Shown: positions 18,451 through 28,086, counted from the first letter of the stretch. The stretch: 38,528 nucleotides of DNA from Anaerophaga thermohalophila DSM 12881 (GCF_000191885.1 NZ_AEWI01000040.1:1-38528), one strand, 5' to 3'. The notes: a model not told the origin generated them from the letters alone. A program made the numbers and translations.

Positions 18451-19875
18451 ATGGACAACATAAATCAATATATTCAGCGAATTCAAAATCTTGCCAACCG
18501 TAATAAAGAACTAAATGCCCGGCTTCAGAATCTTGTTGGGCGGTATTCTCTCATTCAGAAACAGAATGAAAAATATAACGAACTTCTTGCACGCTTTTCA
18601 GACATCAGCGGGCCTGTTGCAAGCGACTTCCCAGAGAAAAAGACACAAAAAAAAGTCGAGCACCTGAAAACAGTGTCACTTTTATATATCTCAATCTGTG
18701 GATTTGAAGACCTCGCCAAAATGGATAGTCAGTCGGACCTCATTGATATTCTGGATGAAATATATATTACCATTGATAAAGTTGCCGAAGATTTCAAACT
18801 AACCAAAATTAAGAGTTTCGGAGATAATATTATTTATGCAGCAGGACTGTCTAATGAATACAGAACAAATCCAATAGACATTACAATGGCTTCTATACGC
18901 ATGCACAGGGCCATCCTAAACATTTATCAACAACAAAAATCACAACCCTTCTGGAAAGTGAAAATGGGAATACATACTGGACCGGTTCTCTCTGTTGACC
19001 CCGGCAAACAATATACCCCTTATTCAATTAGCGGCGATAACGTCAATGTTGTTTGCCGGATTGGAGAAAGCTGTCCGCCGGGGCAAATAAACATGTCGGA
19101 AATGACCTATGAGCTGGTCAAAGAGTTTTTCAACGTCTCACATCTGGGGAGCATACCCGTAAAATACAAAGGTGCCATGAACATGTATCTGGTTAACGGG
19201 CTGACAGACGATCTTCATGTCGCGGATAATGTTTTCGAAAATAACGAAACTTTTGATGTTCGATACGGACAAATACAGTTCATGGATATTCAGGAGAATA
19301 TATTAGACCTTCTTGAAAAAAACCTCCCTTCCAATTTGTATTATCACAATGTGAAACACACGGTCGATGTAATTACCGAAGTGGAACTTATCGGATGGGC
19401 CGAAGGACTCAGTGAAGAAGAGATTCTTATACTAAAAATTGCCGCTTTGTTTCATGATGCAGGCCATATAGTAGATTATCGCTATCATGAACACCAGGGC
19501 GTTTTAATGGCCCGCCAGATACTGCCCCGCTACAATATTCCCCAAAGCAGGATCGACACAATCTGCCGGCTGATCCTGGCGACCAAACTTCCGCCTCAAC
19601 CAAAAGACAAACTGGAAGAGGTAATGTGCGATTCGGATCTGGACTATCTGGGACGTACCGACTTTATCCCGGTTTCAAACATGCTTTACAGAGAACTAAA
19701 GGAAAGGCAAATGGTGGATTCATGGCAGGAGTGGAATCAGATGCAGCTCGATTTTATCAAACAACATCAATACTTTACCAAAACAGCACAAAACCTGAGA
19801 GAAGTTAACAAACAGCAACAAATAGAACGACTCCGTCAACTGCTTAATGAAAACGAGGTAAAGGTGAAATATTAA
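18451..19875 (+). CDS. Class III nucleotide cyclase-like domain fused to an HD phosphohydrolase domain
   Basis: A 474-residue soluble protein. Residues 5-50 form a coiled coil. Residues about 72-250 are a class III adenylate/guanylate cyclase homology domain: KSFGDNIIYAAG (K121, D125), GIHTGPV, and SGDNVNVVCRIGES (N199, R203). The first metal-binding Asp of the family is replaced by Ser81 (LLYISICGF where F.DI.GF is usual), so cyclase activity is doubtful or needs other residues. Residues about 290-430 are an HD domain with H303, the HD pair H335-D336 (ALFHDAGH) and a later acidic DSDLDYLG, all intact, as in cyclic-nucleotide phosphodiesterases. The combination suggests a nucleotide-binding module controlling, or making the substrate for, an HD hydrolase. 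Substrate unknown. Confidence 0.82.
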   Translation: MDNINQYIQRIQNLANRNKELNARLQNLVGRYSLIQKQNEKYNELLARFSDISGPVASDFPEKKTQKKVEHLKTVSLLYISICGFEDLAKMDSQSDLIDILDEIYITIDKVAEDFKLTKIKSFGDNIIYAAGLSNEYRTNPIDITMASIRMHRAILNIYQQQKSQPFWKVKMGIHTGPVLSVDPGKQYTPYSISGDNVNVVCRIGESCPPGQINMSEMTYELVKEFFNVSHLGSIPVKYKGAMNMYLVNGLTDDLHVADNVFENNETFDVRYGQIQFMDIQENILDLLEKNLPSNLYYHNVKHTVDVITEVELIGWAEGLSEEEILILKIAALFHDAGHIVDYRYHEHQGVLMARQILPRYNIPQSRIDTICRLILATKLPPQPKDKLEEVMCDSDLDYLGRTDFIPVSNMLYRELKERQMVDSWQEWNQMQLDFIKQHQYFTKTAQNLREVNKQQQIERLRQLLNENEVKVKY

Positions 19876-19885
19876 AAAAAATCCC

Positions 19886-19893
19886 TACATTTG
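19886..19893 (+). promoter_or_regulatory. -7 box before the M49-like peptidase gene
   Basis: TACATTTG matches TAnnTTTG exactly and lies 34 bases before the ATG, just after the cyclase stop codon. No good -33 TTTG was found at the right distance, so the peptidase may still be read from the upstream transcript as well. Confidence 0.4.
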
Positions 19894-19927
19894 AGGTCGC
19901 ATTGCACAACTCGTAAAAAACTCATCT

Positions 19928-21562
19928 ATGAAACGGTTTCCCGCTTTTATTGCTGTTGTTATAATAATTGCCGCATGTCAACCAACCTCCAAAAAATACG
20001 AAGCCTCTGTTAAAGACATAAAAGACAGAGTTGAAGCTTACCAGTCATTCAGATTGACAACCGATCTGTCGGCATTATCCCCTTCTCAAAAAGAAATGCT
20101 TCCCCTGCTATTTGAAGTAGCTGACATCATGGATAATCTCTTTTGGCAACAGGCATGGGGCAATAAAGAGCAACTACTGGATAACATTAAGAATGACCAT
20201 CTGAGGCGTTACGCCGAAATCAATTACGGTCCATGGGATCGGCTGCACGACAATGAGCCTTTTATCAAGGGTATTGGACAGAAACCTGCGGGAGCCCGGT
20301 TTTATCCCGAAGATATGTCAGTTAACGAGTTCCGGCAGTTATCGAACCTCGATAAAAACGGGCTTTACACTGTTATTGAACGCGATAACGAAGGAGATTT
20401 GACCGTTATTCCTTACAGCCGTAAATGGGAAGAGGAATTGTCACGGGCCGCTGAACTTCTCATGCGCGCCTCAGAACTGGCCGAAGACCAAGGATTTAAG
20501 AGGTACCTTAAAGAACGTGCTAAAGCATTTCTCAGCAACGACTATTTCAGAAGCGATATGGCCTGGATGGATATGAAAAATAACATTATCGATTTTGTTG
20601 TTGGGCCGATCGAAACCTATGAAGACAAACTCATGGGTGCTAAAGCAGCTTTTGAAGCATACATACTTATTAAAGACACTGTCTGGTCGGCACGTCTGAG
20701 CCATTTTGCCGAATTGTTACCGCAAATTCAACAAGCGCTGCCCGTAGATGCTGAATATAAAAACGAAACGCCCGGAAGCGACTCTGATCTGAACGTTTAT
20801 GACGCCATTTACTACGCCGGCGATTGCAATGCGGCCAGCAAAACCATTGCCATTAATCTTCCGAACGACCCGGATGTACAAATGAAAAAGGGAAGTCGTA
20901 AACTCCAGCTCAAAAACAGCATGAAAGCAAAATTCGAAAACATACTCGTTCCGATTAGCGAGATACTGATAGACCCTTCACAACAACAGTATATCGACTT
21001 TGATGCTTTTTTTGAAAACACCATGTTTCACGAGGTAGCCCATGGCCTGGGTATCAAAAACACCATTAACGAAAAAGGTACTGTACGCGAAGCACTGAAA
21101 GAAACATCATCGGCCATTGAAGAAGGAAAAGCCGACATACTCGGACTTTACATTGTAACACATTTGGCAGAAACCGGGGAACTAAAAAACAAAGATCTGA
21201 TGACAAATTATGTTACCTTTATGGCAGGCATTTTCAGGTCGGTTCGTTTTGGTGCAGCCAGCGCTCACGGAAAAGCCAATATGATACGTTTCAACTACTT
21301 CCTTGAAAAAGAAGCTTTTACAAGAAATCCTGAAACAGGAACCTATCACGTGGATTTTGCAAAAATGAAAGAAGCCATGAACCTGCTTTCCGAGGAAATA
21401 CTTGTTTTACAGGGAAACGGAGATTACGAAAAAGCAAAAAAAATGGTTGACGAATCGGGTATCATCAATACCCGCTTGCAACAAGATCTGGATCGCATTA
21501 ATGAAGCTGGAATCCCCGTCGATATTGTTTTTGAGCAAGGACCAGACGTACTGGGGTTATAA
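19928..21562 (+). CDS. Zinc peptidase lipoprotein, dipeptidyl-peptidase III (M49)-like
   Basis: A 544-residue lipoprotein: the signal ends in a lipobox-like IIAAC (Cys17). The zinc site is HEVAHG near residue 368, followed about 30 residues later by EEGKAD, the pattern of family M49 (HExxGH ... EExxAD/E). The first motif has the five-residue HExxH form rather than the six-residue HExxGH of typical DPP III. The body resembles the compact bacterial M49 relatives. It is predicted to cleave small peptides in the periplasm or at a membrane surface. It is separated by 52 bases from the cyclase gene and followed by a terminator hairpin. The exact substrate is unknown, and a non-M49 gluzincin is a remote alternative. 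Confidence 0.75.
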   Translation: MKRFPAFIAVVIIIAACQPTSKKYEASVKDIKDRVEAYQSFRLTTDLSALSPSQKEMLPLLFEVADIMDNLFWQQAWGNKEQLLDNIKNDHLRRYAEINYGPWDRLHDNEPFIKGIGQKPAGARFYPEDMSVNEFRQLSNLDKNGLYTVIERDNEGDLTVIPYSRKWEEELSRAAELLMRASELAEDQGFKRYLKERAKAFLSNDYFRSDMAWMDMKNNIIDFVVGPIETYEDKLMGAKAAFEAYILIKDTVWSARLSHFAELLPQIQQALPVDAEYKNETPGSDSDLNVYDAIYYAGDCNAASKTIAINLPNDPDVQMKKGSRKLQLKNSMKAKFENILVPISEILIDPSQQQYIDFDAFFENTMFHEVAHGLGIKNTINEKGTVREALKETSSAIEEGKADILGLYIVTHLAETGELKNKDLMTNYVTFMAGIFRSVRFGAASAHGKANMIRFNYFLEKEAFTRNPETGTYHVDFAKMKEAMNLLSEEILVLQGNGDYEKAKKMVDESGIINTRLQQDLDRINEAGIPVDIVFEQGPDVLGL

Positions 21563-21584
21563 GTACCAATCAACATAACACACC

Positions 21585-21626
21585 AAACCTGTTGATCTTT
21601 GAATTGCCAAAGTCAGCAGGTTTTTT
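21585..21626 (+). terminator. Rho-independent terminator after the zinc peptidase
   Basis: AACCTGTTGA pairs with TCAGCAGGTT (one internal mismatch), with an inner CTTTG/CAAAG extension of the stem, followed by TTTTTT. Confidence 0.7.
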
Positions 21627-21652
21627 GTAATATCAAATAAAACAGAAAGAAT

Positions 21653-22618
21653 ATGCAAACATTGTTTTCCGACAACCCGGTAACAAAGCTCTTTAGCATA
21701 CAATACCCCATCATTCAGGGGGGCATGGTTTGGTGCAGCGGATGGCGACTGGCATCGGCCGTCAGCAACAACGGCGGTCTGGGCCTGCTGGGGGCTGGTA
21801 GCATGTACCCCGGGATATTGCGTGAACACATTCGAAAAATGAAACAGGCCACCCAAAAACCCTGGGGAGTTAATGTTCCACTGTTATATCCTGACATAGA
21901 AGCCCTGATGCAAGTGATTGCTGAAGAAGAGGTGAAAATTGTCTTCACCTCAGCCGGAAGTCCTGCCAGGTGGACGCCCTTTCTCAAGTCGAAGGGAATA
22001 AGAGTTGCTCATGTCATTGCCAACTCCCGCCTTGCGCGAAAATGCGAAGATGCCGGAGTAGACGCCATTGTTGCAGAAGGATTTGAAGCAGGAGGTCACG
22101 AAGGAAGAGAAGAGACAACAACTTTCACACTCATCCCCCTTGTGCGAAAAGCTACTCAATTGCCTTTAATTGCCGCCGGCGGCGTAGGAAGCGGACGCCA
22201 TATATTAGCAGCTCAGGTTCTTGGTGCCGATGCTGTTCAAATTGGTTCGCTTTTTGCTCTTTCCGAAGAATCCTCCGCACATAGGGCATTCAAAGAATAC
22301 GCTGTTAAAGCCAAAGAAGGAGATACCATGCTCACTCTGAAGCAACTTGCTCCCGTACGTCTGCTGAAAAATCATTTCTATAAATTGATAGAACAGGCAC
22401 AACTGCAGGGAGCTACAACAGATGAACTCAAAAATCTTTTGGGAAAAGGGCGAGCTAAAAAAGGTATTTTCGAAGGCGACCTGGAAGAAGGTGAACTGGA
22501 AATTGGCCAGGTGGTTGCCCTTATAGACGAAATAAAACCCGTAGAACAAATTATGAAAGAACTTTTGAACGAGTATAAAGCAATTGCTAACATACGTGAT
22601 TTAGATAAAAGTTCTTAG
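21653..22618 (+). CDS. Nitronate monooxygenase / FabK-like FMN enzyme
   Basis: A 321-residue TIM-barrel flavoprotein of the NMO/2-nitropropane dioxygenase family. Motifs: YPIIQGGMVWCSGWRLASAV (N-terminal FMN site, residues about 18-37), SNNGGLGLLG, EAGGHEGREE (the GGH His motif, about 142-151), IAAGGVGSGRHI and GADAVQIGSLF (phosphate-binding loop). The family includes enzymes that oxidise alkyl nitronates and FabK, which reduces enoyl-ACP; sequence motifs alone do not separate these. The C-terminal extension with basic and acidic helices (about 255-321) is common in FabK-type members. It follows a terminator and ends in a repeat-rich interval. Confidence 0.85.
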   Translation: MQTLFSDNPVTKLFSIQYPIIQGGMVWCSGWRLASAVSNNGGLGLLGAGSMYPGILREHIRKMKQATQKPWGVNVPLLYPDIEALMQVIAEEEVKIVFTSAGSPARWTPFLKSKGIRVAHVIANSRLARKCEDAGVDAIVAEGFEAGGHEGREETTTFTLIPLVRKATQLPLIAAGGVGSGRHILAAQVLGADAVQIGSLFALSEESSAHRAFKEYAVKAKEGDTMLTLKQLAPVRLLKNHFYKLIEQAQLQGATTDELKNLLGKGRAKKGIFEGDLEEGELEIGQVVALIDEIKPVEQIMKELLNEYKAIANIRDLDKSS

Positions 22619-22884
22619 TCAGTAGTTTTTAGTCATAACCGGGACCAAATAAATCTATACATTATCTGCCGCAGCTCCGCAGCTTTTTACTTTTTTATTA
22701 CATAATTTTTACCGTTCTTTCGCCGCTCCCCGGCTATTAATTGCTGAGATGTTGTTGACAAAACTAAAACCGCGGAGCGCTGTCCGGAGCGGTAACATTA
22801 CCCGAAAAACACCAATATCAGAAGTAAGTCACCAACAATCTAATCATCTAACATTAATAAACATCCTAACATCTTAACAATCTA
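22619..22884. other. Repeat-rich spacer before the first M16 gene
   Basis: Includes AGTCAGTAGTTTTTAGTC, then GCAGCTCCGCAGCTTTTT (about 22671-22688), which matches a motif at 1580, and an imperfect series of ATCTAACA/CATCCTAACAT/TCTTAACA units (22835-22884) that runs directly into the ATG of the next gene. No gene seen. Confidence 0.55.
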
Positions 22885-24132
22885 ATGATAGATTACTACA
22901 AACACCAATTAAAAAACGGACTCAGAATAATTGTTCATCCCGACAAAACCACTCCGATGGTTGCAGTCAATGTACTATATGATGTCGGTGCACGTGACGA
23001 ACATCCCGACCGAACAGGATTTGCTCATCTGTTTGAGCACCTGATGTTCGGTGGTACAAAAAAAATCCCGTCTTATGATGCCCCTGTGCAACATGTAGGG
23101 GGAGAAAATAATGCGTGGACCAGCAACGACTTCACAAATTATTATGTTACGGTTCCCGCTGTTAATTTAGAAACAGCATTCTGGCTCGAAGCAGACCGCA
23201 TGACAGAGCTGGATTTTTCTGAAAAAAGCCTGGCTGTTCAGCGAAAAGTAGTTATCGAAGAGTTCAAACAGCGCTATCTTAATCAGCCCTACGGCGATAT
23301 TCCTTTGCTTATCCGGGATCTGGCATATAAGGTTCATCCTTACCGATGGCCCACCATCGGAAAAGATATTTCACACATAGAAAATGCGACACTTGACGAG
23401 GTAAAAACCTTTTTCTTTAAACATTACGCGCCCAACAATGCAGTACTTTCTGTGGCGGGTAATGTTGAACCGGATGAAGTTTTCCGTCTCGCCGAAAAAT
23501 GGTTCGGTCCGGTTCCCCCGAGAGAAGTGCCTGAAAGGAATTTGCCTGAAGAACCGCCTCAAACGGAATCGCGTTACCGCGAGGTAAAACGAAATGTTCC
23601 TGCCCCTTTTATCCAGATGGTTTTTCATAACGGACGCAGAACAGATCCGGACTTTTATGCCAATGATCTGCTTTCGGACATACTTTCCAACGGCCCGTCG
23701 GCACGTTTGTTTCAATCTCTGATAAAAGAGAAACGACTCTTCTCCGATGTCAATGCATACATCGACGGTGATCGCGACCCCGGCCTTTTTACTGTTACCG
23801 GAAGACTTATGCCCGGGGTTAAAATGGACACCGCTGAGCAAAGCATCCGCAATGAATTGAAAAAACTCGCCAGCGAAGGGCCTACCGACTATGAACTGCA
23901 AAAGGTGAAAAACAAGGTGATTTCGAATTTTGTTTTCGGCGAAATACACTATCTAAACAAAGCTGTTAACTTAGCACAGTTCGAATTAATGGGGATGGCC
24001 GATGAAATAAATCGCGAACCCGAACGATACAAAGCTGTGACTAAAACCGAAATAAAAGAACTGGCCGAAAAAATTTTCAATCCCGATAACTGTTCTACAT
24101 TATATTACCTTACTGAAAACACCTTAGATTAA
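22885..24132 (+). CDS. M16 family zinc peptidase, catalytic subunit
   Basis: A 415-residue M16 (pitrilysin/mitochondrial-processing-peptidase-like) protein. The inverted zinc motif HLFEH is at residues 48-52 (TGFAHLFEHLMFGG), and the distal Glu lies in VVIEEFKQR. A C-terminal M16_C domain follows (YAPNNAVLSVAGNVEP, and GPSARLFQSLIKEKRLF, typical of the family). No signal peptide is evident, so it is probably cytoplasmic unless the start is mis-set. The next gene is its non-catalytic partner, and the two likely form a heterodimeric clamp that degrades unstructured peptides. Confidence 0.9.
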   Translation: MIDYYKHQLKNGLRIIVHPDKTTPMVAVNVLYDVGARDEHPDRTGFAHLFEHLMFGGTKKIPSYDAPVQHVGGENNAWTSNDFTNYYVTVPAVNLETAFWLEADRMTELDFSEKSLAVQRKVVIEEFKQRYLNQPYGDIPLLIRDLAYKVHPYRWPTIGKDISHIENATLDEVKTFFFKHYAPNNAVLSVAGNVEPDEVFRLAEKWFGPVPPREVPERNLPEEPPQTESRYREVKRNVPAPFIQMVFHNGRRTDPDFYANDLLSDILSNGPSARLFQSLIKEKRLFSDVNAYIDGDRDPGLFTVTGRLMPGVKMDTAEQSIRNELKKLASEGPTDYELQKVKNKVISNFVFGEIHYLNKAVNLAQFELMGMADEINREPERYKAVTKTEIKELAEKIFNPDNCSTLYYLTENTLD

Positions 24133-24153
24133 GGGTGCCGACAGGCAGAAGTA

Positions 24154-24261
24154 ATGAAGACACAAGTAATAGTAAAAAATTTTGTAGAAAAGAATTTTTC
24201 AGTTTATCCTGAAAATCTGAATGATAAGCAAACATTTAATCCTCATAATGCCCGTCTATAA
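24154..24261 (+). CDS. Possible 35-residue small ORF between the M16 genes
   Basis: ATGAAGACACAAGTAATAG opens a 35-codon frame ending TAA at 24261 (MKTQVIVKNF ... HNARL). No family is recognised. It could equally be the remnant of a longer gene or chance. It is listed because it fills most of an otherwise empty 230-base gap inside an expected operon. Confidence 0.2.
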   Translation: MKTQVIVKNFVEKNFSVYPENLNDKQTFNPHNARL

Positions 24262-24362
24262 AGACGAGGAATGCAGAGCCTGCTCAGGAGTGGACTCAAC
24301 ATTCAAATCACCCGGTTTCACAAATGTTAAACCTGTTACCTCGAAAAAACAAGAAAGGAAAA

Positions 24363-25640
24363 ATGACTAATAACACAAATACGTCTCCCGAATTTAAAAC
24401 CATCAAAAAAATTGACTTTTTGCCCGTACAGGAATTTAAACTTGACAATGGTGTACCTGTTTCTATTATAAAAGCAGGGAGTCAGGATGTTACAAAAATC
24501 GACATAGAATTTCCTGCCGGTGCCATACAGGCCGGTATTCCCCTGGTGGCATCGACAACGGCCAACCTCATGCAGGAAGGCACTAAGAAGAAATCATCTC
24601 AGCAAATTTCGGAAACAATAGATTTTTACGGTGCGTATCTTAATACTCAAACGTATCATCATCATACCATTATCACCTTCCTTTGCCTGACGAGTTGTCT
24701 CCCCGAAATGTTGAATCTGGTTCATGAAATAATCACCGAACCTGCTTTTCCCAAAAATGAATATGAAATTTATCTGCACAAAAAGTTTGAAGAATTCGCT
24801 TTCGAAAGTGAAAAAGTAAAAACCATGGCCACCCGCCTGTTCGGTGAAACCATCTTCGGACCGGACCACCCTTACGGGCGACAATTGCAAAAAAAACACT
24901 TCGAAATAATTGACATAGAACAGGTAAAAGCCTTTCATCATAATCATTATCGCCCGGAAATGGCAAAAATATATGTCGCCGGACAGCCGGGAGATAACAT
25001 CCGGGAACTTCTTAACAGGTATTTCGGACAAACACCACGATATATTCCTGAGGACGAATCTACAATACCGCCTCTTTCCCCTTCTGATGAAAAAATGAGA
25101 ATAATCCGAAAAGAAGACGCCATGCAGTCTGCTGTGCGCATTGGGCGTCCACTGTTTAACAATCATCACCCCGATTTCATCCCTCTGCAGCTGTTGAATA
25201 CCATTCTGGGTGGTTATTTCGGGTCGCGCCTGATGACAACAGTGCGGGAAGAAAAAGGACTGACCTACGGGATAGGCTCCTTTGTTATGCCACTTAAATA
25301 CAGCGGGGTATGGGTAATCAGTAGTGAAGTCGCCGGAGAGCGCAGAGACGACGCCATTAAAGCCATATTTGATGAGTTCAGAAAACTGCGCGAGGAAAAA
25401 ATCCCCTACAATGAACTTGAAATGGTCCGAAATTATATGATGGGAGAATTGCTCCGCAATTTCGACGGTCCCTTTTCTACTGCCGATATTTACCGGACAT
25501 TAAAAGAATACGAAATGGATTTCGGGTTTTATCAGAAGATGATTGATTATGTTCGTAATGTTTCAACCAATGCCATTCGCGAAATGGCACAAAAATATCT
25601 TGATCCAAATGATTTTTGGGTGGTTGTGGCAGGAGTTTAA
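24363..25640 (+). CDS. M16 family peptidase-like protein, non-catalytic subunit
   Basis: A protein of 425 residues from the ATG at 24363, preceded by AAGAAAGGAAAA; an upstream in-frame ATG at 24324 would add 13 residues with many Lys and is less likely. The fold markers of M16 are present (FPAGAIQAGIPLVASTTANL, YRPEMAKIYVAGQ, LLNTILGGYFGSRLMTTVRE, EKGLTYGIGS), but the HxxEH zinc motif is missing: the matching place reads TANLMQEG. The RE(E)KGLTYG segment typical of the substrate-binding half is retained. It is the expected partner of the catalytic subunit at 22885-24132. Confidence 0.88.
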   Translation: MTNNTNTSPEFKTIKKIDFLPVQEFKLDNGVPVSIIKAGSQDVTKIDIEFPAGAIQAGIPLVASTTANLMQEGTKKKSSQQISETIDFYGAYLNTQTYHHHTIITFLCLTSCLPEMLNLVHEIITEPAFPKNEYEIYLHKKFEEFAFESEKVKTMATRLFGETIFGPDHPYGRQLQKKHFEIIDIEQVKAFHHNHYRPEMAKIYVAGQPGDNIRELLNRYFGQTPRYIPEDESTIPPLSPSDEKMRIIRKEDAMQSAVRIGRPLFNNHHPDFIPLQLLNTILGGYFGSRLMTTVREEKGLTYGIGSFVMPLKYSGVWVISSEVAGERRDDAIKAIFDEFRKLREEKIPYNELEMVRNYMMGELLRNFDGPFSTADIYRTLKEYEMDFGFYQKMIDYVRNVSTNAIREMAQKYLDPNDFWVVVAGV

Positions 25641-25753
25641 GCATTCCGGATGCACTTCAATTTTACTTTTTACCCTTACTAAAAATCCCCGTTAATTAAT
25701 TACGTATTTCCCATTTTATTAATTAATTTAGGCCCTATCGGGAGAAATACAGT

Positions 25754-27988
25754 ATGAGTGAAACGGTGAAAATTTCTGAAGAACAGGAAGTCAAACAATA
25801 TTTCAACGAGCTTATTGAGCTTTGCCCCCGCTGCCAAACTGCAGAGGGACGTAAACTTATTCAAAAAGCCTTCGATCTGGCAAACGAAGCTCACAAAGGC
25901 GTTAGAAGAAAATCAGGGGAGTTGTATATTCTCCACCCGCTGGCAGTGGCCCGCATCGTTGCCGACGAAATCGGTCTTGGAGCAAAAGGAGTTGCAGCCG
26001 CATTGCTTCATGATGTCGTGGAAGACACCGATTATACCCTCGATGATATTGAAGGTATTTTTGGCGAAAAAGTGGCCGGAATTGTCGATGGTTTAACCAA
26101 ACTCGATGGCGTTTTCGACCAGACGAGATCAAAACAGGCCGAAAATTTCAGAAAACTTTTACTCACAATGGTCGAAGATATCAGGGTCATCCTGATAAAG
26201 CTGGCCGACCGCCTTCACAATATGCGAACGCTCGATTCCATGCCCGAGCACAAACGTCTGAAAATCGCCGGTGAAACGCTGTATCTTTATGCTCCATTAG
26301 CCCACCGCCTTGGCCTTTACTCCATCAAATCGGAACTCGAAGACCTTGCGCTCAAATATGAGCATCCGAAAATTTATCAGGAAATATCATCTAAACTAAC
26401 TGATTATCAAAACAAAACCAAGCACTTAATCACCCGTTTTTCATTGCCTATCATAGAACGGCTTTCCAGTGAAGGGTATGAATTTGATATAAAAGGAAGA
26501 CCCAAGTCTATCTACTCCATCTGGCGAAAAATGCAGAAAAAGCAGATTCCTTTTGAGGAAGTCTATGACCTGCTCGCCATCCGGATCGTTTTCAAACCCA
26601 ACCCGGGAATCCCCGAAAAAGCACAGTGCTGGACTATATATTCACTCATTACCGACATATACAAACCCAAACCCGACCGTCTGCGCGACTGGGTGAGCAC
26701 ACCTAAAGCAAACGGATACGAAGCATTGCACGCAACTGTTATGGGGCCGGAAGGCAACTGGATTGAAATTCAAATCCGTACCGAACGGATGGATGAAATC
26801 GCGGAAAGAGGCTTTGCTGCTCACTGGAAATATAAAGGTTCGAACGATAAAGAATCGGAACTGGACAACTGGCTGCAAAAAATAAAAGAAGTTTTGGACA
26901 ATCCCGATTCCGATTCCCTTGAATTTCTCGATGATTTTAAGCTGAATCTTTTTAGCCAGGAGATTATGATTTTCACCCCGAAAGGTGATGTAAAAGTCAT
27001 GCCCAAAGGTTCCACAGCCCTTGATTTGGCTTTTGAAATACACACCGAACTGGGCTACAAATGTATTGGCGCAAAAGTCAACTATAAGCTTGTCCCCCTA
27101 AGCTATGAACTCAAAAGTGGCGACCAGGTGGAAATCCTTACCTCCGAAAAACAAACTCCCAAATATGAATGGATTAACTTTGTAACAACAGCCAAAGCCA
27201 AAACCCGCATCAAGGATGCCTTTAAAAAAGAACGAAAGGTCATCATGCGGCAAGGTGAAAAAAAACTTGAAGAGGCACTTAATGAAAAGAAACTGACCAC
27301 AAATGCTAAAATCCTGAAAAAGCTTCAAAAGTATTACAACCTTCCAAGTAAAGAAGAACTCTATTTTAAAATAGGAAGAGGAACCATCAATCTCGATAAC
27401 CTGAACAAAATATTGAGTGACAAAACAGCGAACAAATGGGTACGATACTGGCGATTATCTTTCGGAAAAAATAAAGATAAATCGTCGATGGTCAAAAAGA
27501 AAACCGGTAAAGACGGTAAAAAAACTCAAATGGTAGTGTCGGATGATATGGAGGAAACCGAAGATTATACCATCGCTCCATGCTGTAATCCAATTCCGGG
27601 TGACGACGTAGTCGGATACCTCGACGAAGATGATAAACTGATCCTTCACAGCCGCAAATGCCCCGTGGCCATCCGCCTGATGTCCAGCCATGGAAATCGT
27701 ATTGTCTCGGCCGAATGGGAATCGCATAAAATACTCTCATTTCTTGCCGTAATAAACCTTTCAGGCATTGACCAGATAGGAATAGTGAGCAAAATAACTA
27801 AAGTAATTTCGGAAGACCAGACTGTTAACATGCGCTCTATCCATGTGGAAAGCCATGACGGCATCTTCGAAGGTACAATATACCTATACATTCATAACAC
27901 CGAAGACCTTAACAACCTTATTTTTAACCTCATGAAAATAAAGGGCGTACATAGTGTTACCCGCCAGGAACGAATGCACGGGAACTGA
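25754..27988 (+). CDS. rsh: Bifunctional (p)ppGpp synthetase/hydrolase (RelA/SpoT homologue)
   Basis: A 744-residue long RSH enzyme that makes and degrades the stringent-response alarmone. The order is: HD hydrolase domain (residues about 40-190) with H61 (HPLAVA) and the intact H86-D87 and ED (LLHDVVEDT); synthetase domain (about 235-370; GRPKSIYSIWRKM, DLLAIRIVF, GYEALHATV); TGS (about 400-465; IFTPKGDVKVMPKGSTALDL); a Cys-containing zinc-finger-like part (APCCNPIPGDDVVGYL, about 603); and a C-terminal ACT domain (about 665-744). Because the HD residues are intact, it should be able to hydrolyse as well as synthesise. It stands alone, 110 bases from the M16 gene, and is followed by a long repeat block. 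Confidence 0.95.
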   Translation: MSETVKISEEQEVKQYFNELIELCPRCQTAEGRKLIQKAFDLANEAHKGVRRKSGELYILHPLAVARIVADEIGLGAKGVAAALLHDVVEDTDYTLDDIEGIFGEKVAGIVDGLTKLDGVFDQTRSKQAENFRKLLLTMVEDIRVILIKLADRLHNMRTLDSMPEHKRLKIAGETLYLYAPLAHRLGLYSIKSELEDLALKYEHPKIYQEISSKLTDYQNKTKHLITRFSLPIIERLSSEGYEFDIKGRPKSIYSIWRKMQKKQIPFEEVYDLLAIRIVFKPNPGIPEKAQCWTIYSLITDIYKPKPDRLRDWVSTPKANGYEALHATVMGPEGNWIEIQIRTERMDEIAERGFAAHWKYKGSNDKESELDNWLQKIKEVLDNPDSDSLEFLDDFKLNLFSQEIMIFTPKGDVKVMPKGSTALDLAFEIHTELGYKCIGAKVNYKLVPLSYELKSGDQVEILTSEKQTPKYEWINFVTTAKAKTRIKDAFKKERKVIMRQGEKKLEEALNEKKLTTNAKILKKLQKYYNLPSKEELYFKIGRGTINLDNLNKILSDKTANKWVRYWRLSFGKNKDKSSMVKKKTGKDGKKTQMVVSDDMEETEDYTIAPCCNPIPGDDVVGYLDEDDKLILHSRKCPVAIRLMSSHGNRIVSAEWESHKILSFLAVINLSGIDQIGIVSKITKVISEDQTVNMRSIHVESHDGIFEGTIYLYIHNTEDLNNLIFNLMKIKGVHSVTRQERMHGN

Positions 27989-28003
27989 GAAGTGATTTTA
28001 CAA

Positions 28004-28086
28004 TTGAGGCTGAGGCTGAGGCTGAGGTTAAGGTTGAGGTTAAGGTTGAGGTTGAGGTTGAGGCTGAGGTTGAGGCTGAGGTTGAG
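28004..28086. repeat. GAGGCT/GAGGTT hexamer array
   Basis: About fourteen hexamers alternating GAGGCT, GAGGTT and AAGGTT. It starts 15 bases past the rsh stop. Confidence 0.9.
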
